64,000 nt of DNA from Dioszegia crocea (lineage: Eukaryota > Basidiomycota > Tremellomycetes > Tremellales > Bulleribasidiaceae): assembly GCA_001600615.1 (NCBI GenBank), contig BCKK01000002.1, positions 278,809 through 342,808 of the forward strand. Reading direction: 5' to 3'. Positions 22,184 to 35,454 of this stretch are shown here, piece by piece (positions within the stretch are counted from its first letter, which is position 1; each line of letters starts with the position of its first letter). The notes below the pieces were generated by a model. The model saw nothing but the letters and a program-made list of their open reading frames with translations, was not told the DNA's origin and searched no databases. Both the position numbers and the translations under genes were made by a program.

Positions 22184-25100
22184 TCATGTCCTGTTTGTAC
22201 CAGCCAGCCTCCGTCTCGTCATATCCCTCTTCGCTGCCGGTGAAATGCTGGATGTGGAGCTCGGGGAGTCGGACGAGCTGGACGACGAAGCAGCTAATGG
22301 GGTCGAAGATTTGGTAACGGTCGAAGAGGGGGGTGCTGAGACAGCGGGTGCCTCGGACTCCAAGGCGGGAGTCGTGGAAGAGCTAGTTGCGGAGGGAGAG
22401 CTGGTCAGGCTCGATGGGGGCGTGATTGAGGAAGAGGCGACGGGAATCTGCCTCGCGGACGCAGCTTCGCCTCCCAGCTGGTACACTGATGCCCTATCCC
22501 CACCACCACACATCTCATCCGCCGATCCTGCACAGGGCATGGCACACTCTGATTCGGCCGTGATGGCTGAAGTGGGGGTAAGGGAGTATCCAGTAAAGCA
22601 TTCGCGGCCATAGACGAGGGCGGCCCAGGTATGACCATTCTCCTCCGCGAAGGCGAGACAGACGGCACTGTCCATATCGCCGCTGGTCTTGTATGCGCCC
22701 TGCACGGCTCGCGCACTGACTGCCTCGGTGTAACATCCTCGGTAGTTCCATTCGAGAGGAGTGGAGGGAGGTGGTGCAGTCGACTCGAATATGTTGAGCC
22801 TATTCGACCCGCCGCATACTGTCGAAGCATCTCCGGGGCATACCATAGTACACCCGTCAGTTGCAGCGAGGGCATTATTCGAGATGCTATCGCCGCAATA
22901 GCATTCCTTCCCGTACTCCACCCCGCCGAATTTGAAGCCCCGAGCACCACACTCTGCTAGGCACGTGGGGATGGACATGTCCTCTTTGGAGAATGTGTAG
23001 GCAGGGAGGGCTCGACCGCCTGATCCCTCAGTGAAGCAGCCTCGATTTGCCCAGCCTTCAATCTGGACATCCGTGTTGTTGGGGCCGGACGGGGTAGGAG
23101 TAATGATGGGGATAAGGGAGCCGGTGTATCGGAATGTGGTCATCCGATTTGAGCCGCCGCACACTTCGAAGGGACTGCCTGCGCAGGGCATGTCGCAAGA
23201 GGAGAGGGAAGCGGGGTTAGAACCAGAGGCGAACTCTTGGGCACATCTACATTCTCTTCCGTATTCGATTCTATAATCAGCACATCTCTTAATAGAACTC
23301 ACCCTGCATATGCGAAACCCTTGCTTTGGCACTCAAGCATACAGACCTCGTTGGTCATTGTGTCCGCCGTCAAGAGGGGGCCAGTGAACGCACGACCAGT
23401 CGAAGCTTGGCCGTTCCAACATCCGAAAGCGGCCCAATCTTGGGGTAAGGTGGATTCACCAGTAGTCGCCGTGGAATTGAAATAGTACATGTTGAGACGT
23501 CGTGAACCACCGCATGACTCGCTGGGTTTGCCGGAACAGGGCATGTCGCTTGCAATCAGCTTGATACGGTATGCAACTCACCATGTAGACGGGTCGGCCT
23601 CGCTTGCGCCAGTATCCAAAGACGCTCCGCAGTAGCATTCACTATTAGGGTCAGTTGATTCTTGTTATGGATGGAAGCTGCTCACCTGGCCCATTGTGTA
23701 CCGGCGAAGCTAAATCCACGCGCCTGGCACAGAGACATACATGCCTCTGGCGTCATCTGATCGTTCGCCAACACCAGTCCCGTCAAGGCTCTGCGTCCCT
23801 CTGGTTCCGCAACACAATTCCGCTCGTTCATGAACCATCCATCCACCCCAGCATAGACGACAGGATTGGGAAGGACAGTTTTGACGTAAAGTAAAGGGTT
23901 GACAAAGAGGCTGAGCGTCCTGTACCCTCCACAATCGTCATTTCGATTCCCGACACACCTGAGATCGCACATCTCCGGTGCAAGAAGAGTGGTGTTGGAA
24001 GCCGCATTTCGCATTTCCGAATCGCAGTAGCACTCCTCGGCGTATTGTGTACCCGAGAGGGGGTAGCCGCGCTTGCCACATTCGGCCGCACAGACCGCTC
24101 GAGTCATGTTGGGAGCGGAGAATGTGTACGCCTCCAGCGCTCGACCGGTAGGCGCCTCGGAGATACAGCCAACGTATGACCAATCCACAGGTAGGATGGA
24201 TTTGAAGTCGGTGTAGTTCGTATCGCCCTCAGTATAGTTGGGTGTGGAGGGTTTAGGACCGTCACCAACCCAAAGTGGGTTGTTGCCTGGTAGGAAAGCG
24301 AGTTCTCGGTTGAAGCCGATGTCCTCGTCGACCTGGCCATTCTCGGGTCGACAAGACTGCGCCTGGGCCTCATTGATCAGACCGTCAAAGGGGCGACAAT
24401 CCGTCAAGACACCACCCACACCGAGGTTATCGTTGCATTCGTCAATCGCCCGCTGGAGGACATTGGTGCCGTTGATAAGCTGGGGCCAGCCATTGATGAA
24501 ATCGGCGTGCAACCCGTAACCGGTGGCGTCGCCATTGGCGAACACCCAAGTGGGAGTTCCAGCGGGATTGAAGGGGAATTTCTGGACTTCGAATATGAAC
24601 TCGTAGAAGAGCTGAACAACTTTGACGGGGTGGCTAGCGGGACAATCGCCTCCCCCGTTGTTGTTACCGTTTGTTGGCCAGGACATGTGAGAGCGGTGGT
24701 CGGGAGAGTCAAGATCGACGCCGTTCCAGCATGTCCGGAAGTTGACCTGGGCACGAAGTCCTGGGAATCAGCGCTACCTTGAATTGGAAACTCACCATCG
24801 GGACAATTGTCCTGAACATGTTAGCTTGGCTCATAATCACTGAGATCCTGTCCACATCACTCACCTCAAAGAAGTTGTTCCGCTGATCCCAGGCCGGATC
24901 ATCCTGATGACCACCCGCATAGTCTAGACACACGAAGCTTATGGCCTGGTTATCGATGTCGTCCGGGTTGAATTCGCGCCTCGAGGGGTTTCCAGACACC
25001 ATTCTCAAGCCATCGGGAAAGGCAGTCACCGTGTCGTTGGACCCACCACGGGGGAGATAGTACTGCAAAGTCAGCACAGTATAAGGGAGGGACATACGGT

Positions 25101-25452
25101 GTTGACATAGGCAGCGGGAATAGCCTGATATCCGGTAGTCTCGGGATTGTAATAGTACAATTGAGGAATCCAGTAGTTGGACTTGTCGACCGTGATGGGC
25201 GCGGTGGTACAGATCGACTCTTGTGTACTCTCGTATGTCATGGTCTTGTCAAAGTTCGATCCGCCAGCGATGGAGTGCACATGTCCGCTGGCTACTCCGG
25301 GATCGACGATACTGTAGCATCAGCGTGATCCGGTGGTGTATCAAGAGCTGAACTTACGGGTCGAGGCGGGTGGTGAGGAGGATAGGCTGGGTGAGGACGA
25401 AGAAAGCCTGAGCCGAAGCTGGGAAGAACAGCAGTCGCTTGAGGTGGATCAT
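22184..25452 (-). CDS. Secreted DUF1996 protein with five WSC domains, copy A
   Basis: From the ATG at 25452 a signal peptide (MIHLKRLLFFPASAQAFF) leads into a DUF1996 domain of roughly 300 residues: RLDPIVDPGVASGHVHSIAG, YWIPQLYYYNP, YYLPRGGSNDT, SFVCLDYAGG, NGVDLDSPDHRSHM and ADFINGW. Five WSC carbohydrate-binding modules follow, each beginning with 'GC' and ending with 'CGG..R': YVGCISEAPTGRALEAY, then modules starting near NCVAEPEGRRALTG, GCWNGQASTGRAF, GCFTEGSGGRALPAY and YRGCYTEAVSARAV. The fifth module has lost some canonical cysteines. The C terminus is a Ser/Thr/Pro-rich tail, probably O-glycosylated, ending in a basic segment without a clear GPI signal. At least seven introns are visible. 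It is a tandem paralogue of the gene at 26214-29298. A role in cell-wall or polysaccharide binding is inferred. Confidence 0.9.
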
Positions 25453-26213
25453 GGCGACTAGGGTCTACTATTGGGAGGTCGTACAATCTGTAGAGGGATG
25501 GTTAGGGGATACATGATCAGTCTTCAACCAGTGATATACGGCCAATCCGCCAGAAAAGCCCTTGACACCCTTCGGAACCTCGACATCTCGTATTCTCCGC
25601 TTCTTGCCTGGGGAGGACTCGAGGATGTGAGACTGCCAGCTTTGACTTGCTCTTTGTTGTGCCTAGCGGCGCTCGGCGGAGGTATTAGTCGCTGCTGCAC
25701 ACTCAACGGTGACGACGTTGAGAGTATGCGGAAGGCCTCTAGTGCGGACTTGGGCTGAGGAGGATTTACAGTGCGACATGGGAGATACGACGCCGGAAAG
25801 GGAAGTTTCCGCGTAGTACCCATGAGGCACGACAGTGAGGTGCAGTCGCCACAAGCATGCATGTCGTTTGGTGTGCGTTACATGATCGATGGTGGCGGGA
25901 AAGCCGTCCAGTATGTAAAGATCCTTGAGTGTTAAGTCAGAGGCCTCAGCAGGCGATGAATTGCGATATCGCCGGCCTCGCAACAAGGATTTAAGGAATG
26001 TGTTTTGGTGGCGCTTTTTCAGCTGAATGTGAATCTGACACTTTGACGACGCAGCGTTCAGATCTCCTGGCGAGCATTGATTTTACGAATCATATCATTC
26101 GTAGCTGGCATCATAGACGATACTCTATTGATTCAAACCGTAAAAGACAATGTCCTGTGTCCTGAATCCTAATCTAAGTTCTCGCTCCCACCGCCCGCCA
26201 CATCTTGCAGACT
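25453..26213. other. Intergenic spacer of the DUF1996-WSC tandem pair
   Basis: The 761 bp hold the promoter of copy A and the 3' flank of copy B. I saw no gene and no obvious repeat shared with the 5' flank of copy B, but only a dot-plot would settle this. Confidence 0.4.
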
Positions 26214-29200
26214 CTATTGCTCCCAGCTTATCCTGCGAGCCATCCTCCCCGACCTGCTCCACCTCCCGCCTCGCTTGATCTTCGCTCCTTTGGTATTCTG
26301 GAGGACAGAAGCGCGGTTGTTCCCGCCGCACTTTTCGCCCGTCTTACTCCCGTCGCAAGTGAAGTTGCATTCAGCATCGAGTGTGGAGTTGGATTTGGGG
26401 TTCAACCCAACGCCGGTGAAGCACTCTCGACCATAGACCAGTGCTGCCCAGGTATGGTTGTTCTGTTCGGCAATTGCCTGACAGGTGGCCCGATCCATGG
26501 GGGATGAGCTCTTGTAGCTACCATTGGGAACGGCCCGGACGCCCGAGCCCTCGGTATAGCAACCTCGGTATACCCAGGTTGCGGCTGAGGTGGGTGCAGC
26601 GGGAGCGATGGGTGTCGTGGTGGGAACAGTGGCTGTCGTGGTGGACTTCGCGGTGGTAGTGGAACTCGTGGTGGTTGATGTCTTGGTGGTCGTGGTGGTG
26701 GAAGAGGAGGTAGTGGTAGAAGGGGGAGCGGTACTTTCGAAAATGTTCAGACGACTCGACCCACCACAGAGGGTCATCTTGTCGCCTGGGCAGACCATCG
26801 TACACCCGTCCGTTGCTGCCCGAGCGCCATTGGCCAGTGTATCACCGCAGTAACACTCCTGGCCATACTCCACCCCGCCGTACTTCCATCCACGGGCTGC
26901 ACAGGCAGCCAGACAAGTGGGGATAGTCATGGTGCTAGAGGCGAAAGTGTAGCGCGTGAGAGCCCGGCCAGGGGAGCCTTCGGTAAAGCAACCGCTGTGG
27001 GTCCAGCCGGCGACTCTGATGTCGGTATTGTTGGGGGCAATGGGGACGGCGACTTTGCCCGTGAACTTGAATGCAGTCATGCGACCGCCAGCGCCGCACA
27101 TCTGAGCAGGATTGCCGGCGCAAGACATGGAGCAATCGGTTGCTGGGGCTTGCACCGAGCCAGCAGCGAATTCCTGGGCACACCTGCATTCCTTGCCGTA
27201 CTCGACACTGTTGTCAGCGATGAACGACCTATCGACTTACCTTGCGAGTACAAAGCCCTTGCTCTGACACTCCAGCATACAGATGTCGTTCGTCATCGAG
27301 TTGTTGGCGACTAGTGGACCGGTAAAGGCGCGGCCGGCTGTAGCTTGACCATTCCAGCACCCAGTAGCGACCCAGTCCTGAGGTAGGGTCGCTTTGATCG
27401 GGGTAGTCTGGTTGAAGAAGTACATGTTGAGGCGTTGGCCCCCGCCGCACATCTCATCGGGTTTCCCAGCACATGGCTTATCGCTGAACCGTCAGTACGA
27501 CCCCTCCACATCAAAAGATTTACTCACCAGTCTGTGGAAACAGCCTCGAGAGCACCGGCATCGACAGACGATCCGCAATAGCATTCACTACCGTCAGCTC
27601 TATCGGAATGAAGGCTCACCTTGACCACTCTGTGCCCGCAAAGGCATACCCGCGGGCCTGGCAAAGATTCATGCACGCCACAGGAGTCATCTGGCCATTT
27701 GCCGTGGTATATCCAGTCAACGCTCGCCTTCCAGATGGTTCAGCGACACAGTTGCGTGTCTTCTTGAACCATCCGCTGAGACCGGCAGGTATGACGGGAT
27801 TGGCGACGGGGATATAGAGTTGGGTGTTGCGATAAAGACTGAGAGTCCTAGAACCACCGCAGCTCTCGTAGGAATTGGCCGCACATCGGACATTACACCT
27901 TTCGGTTGGAAGGAAGGTAGTATTGGATGCGCCATTCTTCATGGCTGAATCGCAATAGCACTCCTGACCAAACTGCGTCCCGGAGAGCGGATAGCCTCTC
28001 TTCTCACACTCCGCCGCACAGACTGCAAGTGTCATATTGGCACTGCTCAAGACGTATGCGTCGAGAGCCCGTCCATTGACGCTCTCGGCAATACAGCCAA
28101 CGTAGCTCCAGTTAGCCGGCATGACGGACCGGGGATCGACATACGAGGTATTGCCCTCGGTATAATTGGCATTGGTCGGTTTGGTCATGTTACCGATCCA
28201 GAGGGGGTTGTTTCCGGGTAAGACGGGGATTTCGTGACCGAAACCGATGTCTTCCGCGATGAGTGGGTTTTGGGAACGACAGCCTTGCGCCGCGGCATTG
28301 TTGATGAGACCGGCAAAAGGAGGGCAATCTTGGAGATTACCACCGACACCGTTGTTGGCATTACATTCGTTGATGGCCCGTTGGAGAACGTTCGTACCGT
28401 TGATAAGTCGGGGCCAACCGTTGACGAAGTCGGCGTGAAGACCGTAGCCGGTCGCATCTCCGTTGGCGAACACCCAGGTAGGGCCTTCGGCATTGAAGGG
28501 GAACTTTTGGACCTCGAAGATGAATTCGTAGAACAGCTGCACCACTTTGACGGGGTGACTAGCTGGGCAATTCCCACCGCCATTGTTACTGGCTCCGATG
28601 GGCCAGGCCATGTGCGAGCGGTGGTCTGGGGAATCGAGATCTTTGCCGTTCCAGCAGGTAGGAAAGTTGACCTGGGCACGAAGACCGTCTGGGCAATTAT
28701 GCTATCATCAGCAGAGTTCAACCAAAGCTCACCTTGAAGAAGTCATTCCGCTGAGCCCAGGCTGGATCTCCTTGGTGTCCACCGGCATAGTCCAGACACA
28801 CGTAGCTGATAGCTTGGTCGTTGACATCTTTGGGGTCGAAATCGCGACGATTGGGATCACCCGAAATCATCCGTAGACCATCAGGGAATGCTCGAATGGT
28901 GTCATTTGTGCCACTACGGGGAAGATAGTACTGTCTGTCAGCTAAATCAAGGATAGACTCACTGTATTGACATAGGCGGCCGGGATGGCTTGGTAGCCTG
29001 TGGTCTTGGGATTATAGTAATAGAGCTGGGGAATCCAGTAATTGGATTTGTCGACGGTGATGGGTGCAGTCGTACAGGTAGACGCCTGCATAGATTCGTA
29101 TGTCATTGACTTGTCGAAATTTGACCCGCCGGCAATGGTGTGAACGTGCCCACTGACTCTTCCGGGGTCGACAATGCTGTCTGTCAGCTTGGTCAGGGGG

Positions 29201-29298
29201 TAGACTTACGGATCAAGCCGGGTGTTCAAGAGGATTGGCTGGCTGAGGATGAAGAAGGCCTCAACCGAGACGAGAAAGGGGAGGAGCGTGAAAAGCAT
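26214..29298 (-). CDS. Secreted DUF1996 protein with five WSC domains, copy B
   Basis: Tandem paralogue of the downstream gene, with the same domain order and very similar exon breaks. The ATG at 29298 gives a signal peptide (MLFTLLPFLVSVEAFFIL). DUF1996 blocks: RLDP, then IVDPGRVSGHVHTIAG, YWIPQLYYYNPKTTG, SYVCLDYAGGHQGDPAW and GKDLDSPDHRSHMAWP. WSC modules begin at YVGCIAESVNGRALDAY, NCVAEPSGRRALTGY, GCWNGQATAGRAFTG, SGCFTEGSPGRALTRY and YRGCYTEGSGVRAV. Unlike copy A, a Thr-rich linker of about 45 residues (26590-26745) separates the fourth and fifth modules, and the Ser-rich tail after the fifth is replaced by a short basic end (TAG at 26214). Divergence of linkers with conserved modules is typical of glycosylated spacer evolution. 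Confidence 0.9.
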
Positions 29299-30980
29299 CG
29301 TAAAGGAGCCAGTCCAGTTGATTATAGGAAACAGCAAAGAACGGCCAGCGTCCAAGGTGTATGAGAAAGAGAATGGAAGGGAAGTGAAGTGAAGTGCAGG
29401 AAGAATGAGCGAGTGAGGTGCGCCCGAAATGCCCAGCTTCTTCAAAGACACATGTGGGCGCCACCGCCACCAGCGCGGTAAGCCTTGACATCAGTACAGC
29501 AGTCAGCGGCGATCCTCCGACTGGTTTTGATTCTCGCCCTATCGCCCTATTTTCCCTCCGTGCCTGTACGTGGCGTTCCTGAGAGCTGCTGAGATATGCT
29601 TAACGTCAGGCACAGGGCCATTGTCGTATGACAGGTTCTGGCAGCAGGAAACCGGGGGCTGAACAGAATCGAAGATCCGAGCCGGAAGAGGAAACTATCA
29701 TCGCCGAAGAACAAGTCCGTGACGCGTGATCTCTCAGTGTGCCGAAGCTCCGAAGTCCGAAGCTGTAGGTGTGTACAATCTTGCCGACGCAGCGTCATCG
29801 CCGGGGGAGATTTCCTGCTCCGGAAGTGTATAGCAAAGAGAAGAGGAATCCTGTGGTGTCGACGGTGTGGTAGAGAGAAGGCGTTCCGCCGGAAAAGGAA
29901 ATATCGTGGATCCGGGGCTCCGTACAAGTCGCTCTGAAGCTGGAACATGCAGCCATGCTCCTCAGGCAGCTGAGCTTTACATGGTGGGGACATGCCGAGG
30001 AGGAGGACCCTTCTGTCATACGCCCATTGACAAGCTTGCCTCAGCAGCCGATTCTTTCCTAATGGCCTCATGAATGGGTTGCAGTGTCTTTTAGCCCATC
30101 TTAAACGGCTCAAACCCCGATGTTTCCAACGATCTCATTGAACATTCCGGCAGCTTACGAAATTACAGAAGGTCCCCGTCTCCAGACGACCGATCTGGGA
30201 CCAAGTGGCTGCGCAGGCAGACCGATATCTGGCGGGAATAGCCAAAGACGCTAGGGCAAAAGCGCCGGCAGGGGTTGGGAAGTTCAGTGCGGTAGTCCTA
30301 TCGAGCGGTGGTTTGATGGAGAAAGACACAGCCACGCAGATGGCAGAGTGGCAAGAGGGAGTCAGCGAGGGGAGATGGAGCTGGATGATGATGCGGTTGA
30401 GTCTAGGTTTAGTTAGAGCGAGAGCTAGGGTGATGTTTTGTATGACGTGTTAAATACAAAGTAGCTAGTTAGTTAGCAAACACGGACCTTTTATAGCTGG
30501 ATCTATGCACTCGACATCAAACCCAGCTCCAGCTCGCCTAATTCTCACTTGGTGGGAGGGAGAGTGTACAGAATGGGACGCTCTGAACCCCTTGGCCAGT
30601 GGCGGTCTGAAGGTTGCTGGTTTCTCCGTCAGAGGCGATGGCAATCACCAAACCTTTCGGCCTTTTGGGGGAGACCGTAGGCTGGAGAGCTAATGTCCAT
30701 CTATACGTTTAGTTACAGGAGCGAGGGAATGATAAATGCAGACACGCCTGAACCTTCGACAACAGAGCCTGAGCAGCACGCACGATGATCGGCCGATCTG
30801 ATATCCTCAGCGGGAGTCCGCCCATTTAGAAAACCTAGCACTCACACTCGGTCTCGAACAAGAGTCATGGCGGATCACTCAGGCTTTGGTATCGTATCAA
30901 GGCCGAGGAATGACGGGCCGAGTTGGATCGTTCATCCAGGTGAAATTTGGATACACCTGTAAGTCAGTCAACTCCGATCG
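29299..30980. other. Long non-coding interval upstream of copy B
   Basis: About 1.7 kb without a convincing gene. It includes the copy B promoter, an ACGCGT (29722-29727), a possible retroelement scrap (30160-30453), and the 3' flank of IMP1. A minus-strand frame open from about 30113 to 29547 lacks an ATG at its head and shows no recognisable domain. Confidence 0.4.
30150..30453 (+). mobile_element. Possible remnant of a non-LTR retrotransposon ORF C terminus
   Basis: A frame open from just after a TGA (about 30140) to a TAA at 30453 reads RRPIWDQVAAQADRYL, then GKFSAVVLSSGGLMEKD and WSWMMMRLSLGLVRARARV. The pattern of a basic helix, 'F..vv.ssGG...', and a final Leu/Arg helix resembles the region behind the reverse transcriptase of some LINE-like elements. 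No reverse transcriptase domain, poly-A tail or target-site duplication is visible. It could also be a chance frame. Confidence 0.3.
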
Positions 30981-31607
30981 TCAAGCTGCACCCGGACTCA
31001 CTCTCGCCAAGACTTTCGCCTTGACAATACCAATAGGCACCGGACCGTAAGTCCTTGAATCTGTGCTGTTGCTGAGGTTGTCACCAACAAGCCACACATG
31101 CCCCTTGGGCACCTTGACGAATTGCCCTTGACCCTTCCGGCCCATCTTCAATGGTCGGTCGTTGATCGAGACTGCCTCCCTGGTATCCGACTCCTCCTCC
31201 CACGGCTCTTCTCCCACCCATTTCCTGTAATCTCCGCCGCGTCTAGGCTCAACTTCGACCACATCTCCCTCGATACCGATGACGCGCTTGCAGACGGTGT
31301 TGCGGGGATCGGTTGGGCTTGTTGCTACGACCAAATCACCTCGAGATGGCGATTTTGACTTTGCCCACGGACGGAAGTAGGGCAAAGGTGATACGAGAAC
31401 GCAGTCGCCTTCGTGCGAGAGCGTGGGGAGCATAGAGAAACCGCTACAAATACGTAGATCGGCAATGCAGGTGGTGAACAGGTGATAGGCCGCCAGGAGT
31501 TGTACTGTCCGCACGGCGGAGTGGACCAGAGGAGGCGGTCTGAAGTACCTCCATCCTGCAGTCATTTGAATAGCTGTAAATGAGGAAGACTGATGGATGG
31601 GTCTCAT
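30981..31607 (-). CDS. IMP1: Mitochondrial inner membrane protease subunit 1
   Basis: Signal-peptidase-type (S26) serine protease that trims sorting signals of proteins delivered to the mitochondrial intermembrane space. It is a single open frame of 208 codons from the ATG at 31607. A hydrophobic N-terminal segment ([18 protein letters not shown]) precedes the catalytic Ser box SGFSMLPTL. The general-base Lys lies in [18 protein letters not shown]. The C-terminal signature [20 protein letters not shown] and [13 protein letters not shown] resembles Imp1 more than Imp2. A short insert (about 30 residues, [17 protein letters not shown]...) lies between boxes D and E. It diverges from CEF1 across 249 bp. 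Confidence 0.94.
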   Translation of the reverse strand: MRPIHQSSSFTAIQMTAGWRYFRPPPLVHSAVRTVQLLAAYHLFTTCIADLRICSGFSMLPTLSHEGDCVLVSPLPYFRPWAKSKSPSRGDLVVATSPTDPRNTVCKRVIGIEGDVVEVEPRRGGDYRKWVGEEPWEEESDTREAVSINDRPLKMGRKGQGQFVKVPKGHVWLVGDNLSNSTDSRTYGPVPIGIVKAKVLARVSPGAA

Positions 31608-31856
31608 ATACTCATCGTAGTTGCTGGTCCTCCATCAATTTGAGTAGACGGGATCAAATTTGGTAGGGCGTTTAGCGCATCCCCTACAGCAGCGTTCACA
31701 TCCCTACCATCATCCTCCATCAACTCACAAGGTTCACAAGCACGACCAAGACCCTGCCATTGAGAAGGAACGAGGCTGGGAACGCGCGTTTAACTTTCCA
31801 AGGCGATCTGATCTTTCGGAGAGGAGGAATCTATCTCTAAAGAGTCATTATACAAA
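31608..31856. promoter_or_regulatory. Divergent promoter, IMP1 / CEF1
   Basis: The 249 bp between the two start codons must serve both housekeeping genes. No specific element recognised. Confidence 0.5.
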
Positions 31857-34544
<2,688 letters not shown>

Positions 34545-35454
34545 GTAGCAAAGATGTATGCTCAGGCTAGGTCACTTGTTAATGGCGACTTACACGATCT
34601 CGGCTAAGCAGGACCTGAAACTGGAAGCGAGCTAAAGCATCTTGCGGCGTCTTATTGATTTCAGAGGAGGGAAAATCGCACTGGTCAGTGTGATACGCCG
34701 GGTAATCTTCAGTCCAGCGGCCGAGGTCCTGGAATGGATAATGTTGACGAGAGTTGACGTCCTTGTGTTTTGCGCCGTGGTGGACAGGTCGAGGGGCTGA
34801 CTCAGGCCTCAGTGATTCTTGCCTATAATATTGATACTGAATACTCACACCACTCAGTCCTCTCTGTCTGACAATGGCGACTTGTGTGGACAATCACCTT
34901 GAGCCAGCCAGCTATGACGATGCTCACAACGGTGACAACAATGTGGATCGTCACCATAGGGGGAGGGAATTTTTTAGAAGTCACCTATTTTAACCGACTT
35001 CAACCGAGTCCTGTACAGATGCCTTGTGGCCGAACTGGCTCCCGTCCCGTCTGGCCAGATTTCCACCCGAAAGTGCGGACGAGCTACCGCACGCGGGATC
35101 GATTGCATCCTTATATAGGATCGTTGGTCCGGACACAACACTACATACAATCAACAAAGACAGTCACTTCGGGAGGTACCTTTCACATCTTGGTCAGCTG
35201 GAGTTCCCGAGGTGGACACGGGCTGTCCCGCTTTATTGCTGGAGCTCCTCGCTGGCGTTTGCTTCTTTTAAGAGCAGCAGTCATCTGAGTAGTTTTGTGC
35301 CACGAGAGTGGCCAGTCATGGTTACAGCAGTAGCGATGGTCTTCAAGTTGACTAGGGCCTCTACATATCGCACACTCCGTAGCATAGACAGTAGAGATCG
35401 TTTCCGCTGATAGATGCAAACTCATCGCATGCAGCAATGCCTATAACTAACAGA
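34545..35454. other. Intergenic between convergent CEF1 and NMD3
   Basis: The 910 bp between two stop codons are unusually long for a convergent pair here. Several overlapping frames on both strands begin at non-ATG codons and lack recognisable domains. No gene supported. Confidence 0.45.

Noticed and set aside
29547..30113. Minus-strand open frame of 188 codons upstream of the WSC copy B gene
   Set aside because: Begins at TTG with no ATG near its head, and has no recognisable motif or splice partner.
34579..34893. Minus-strand frame between CEF1 and NMD3
   Set aside because: Non-ATG start, no domain, no supporting splice structure.
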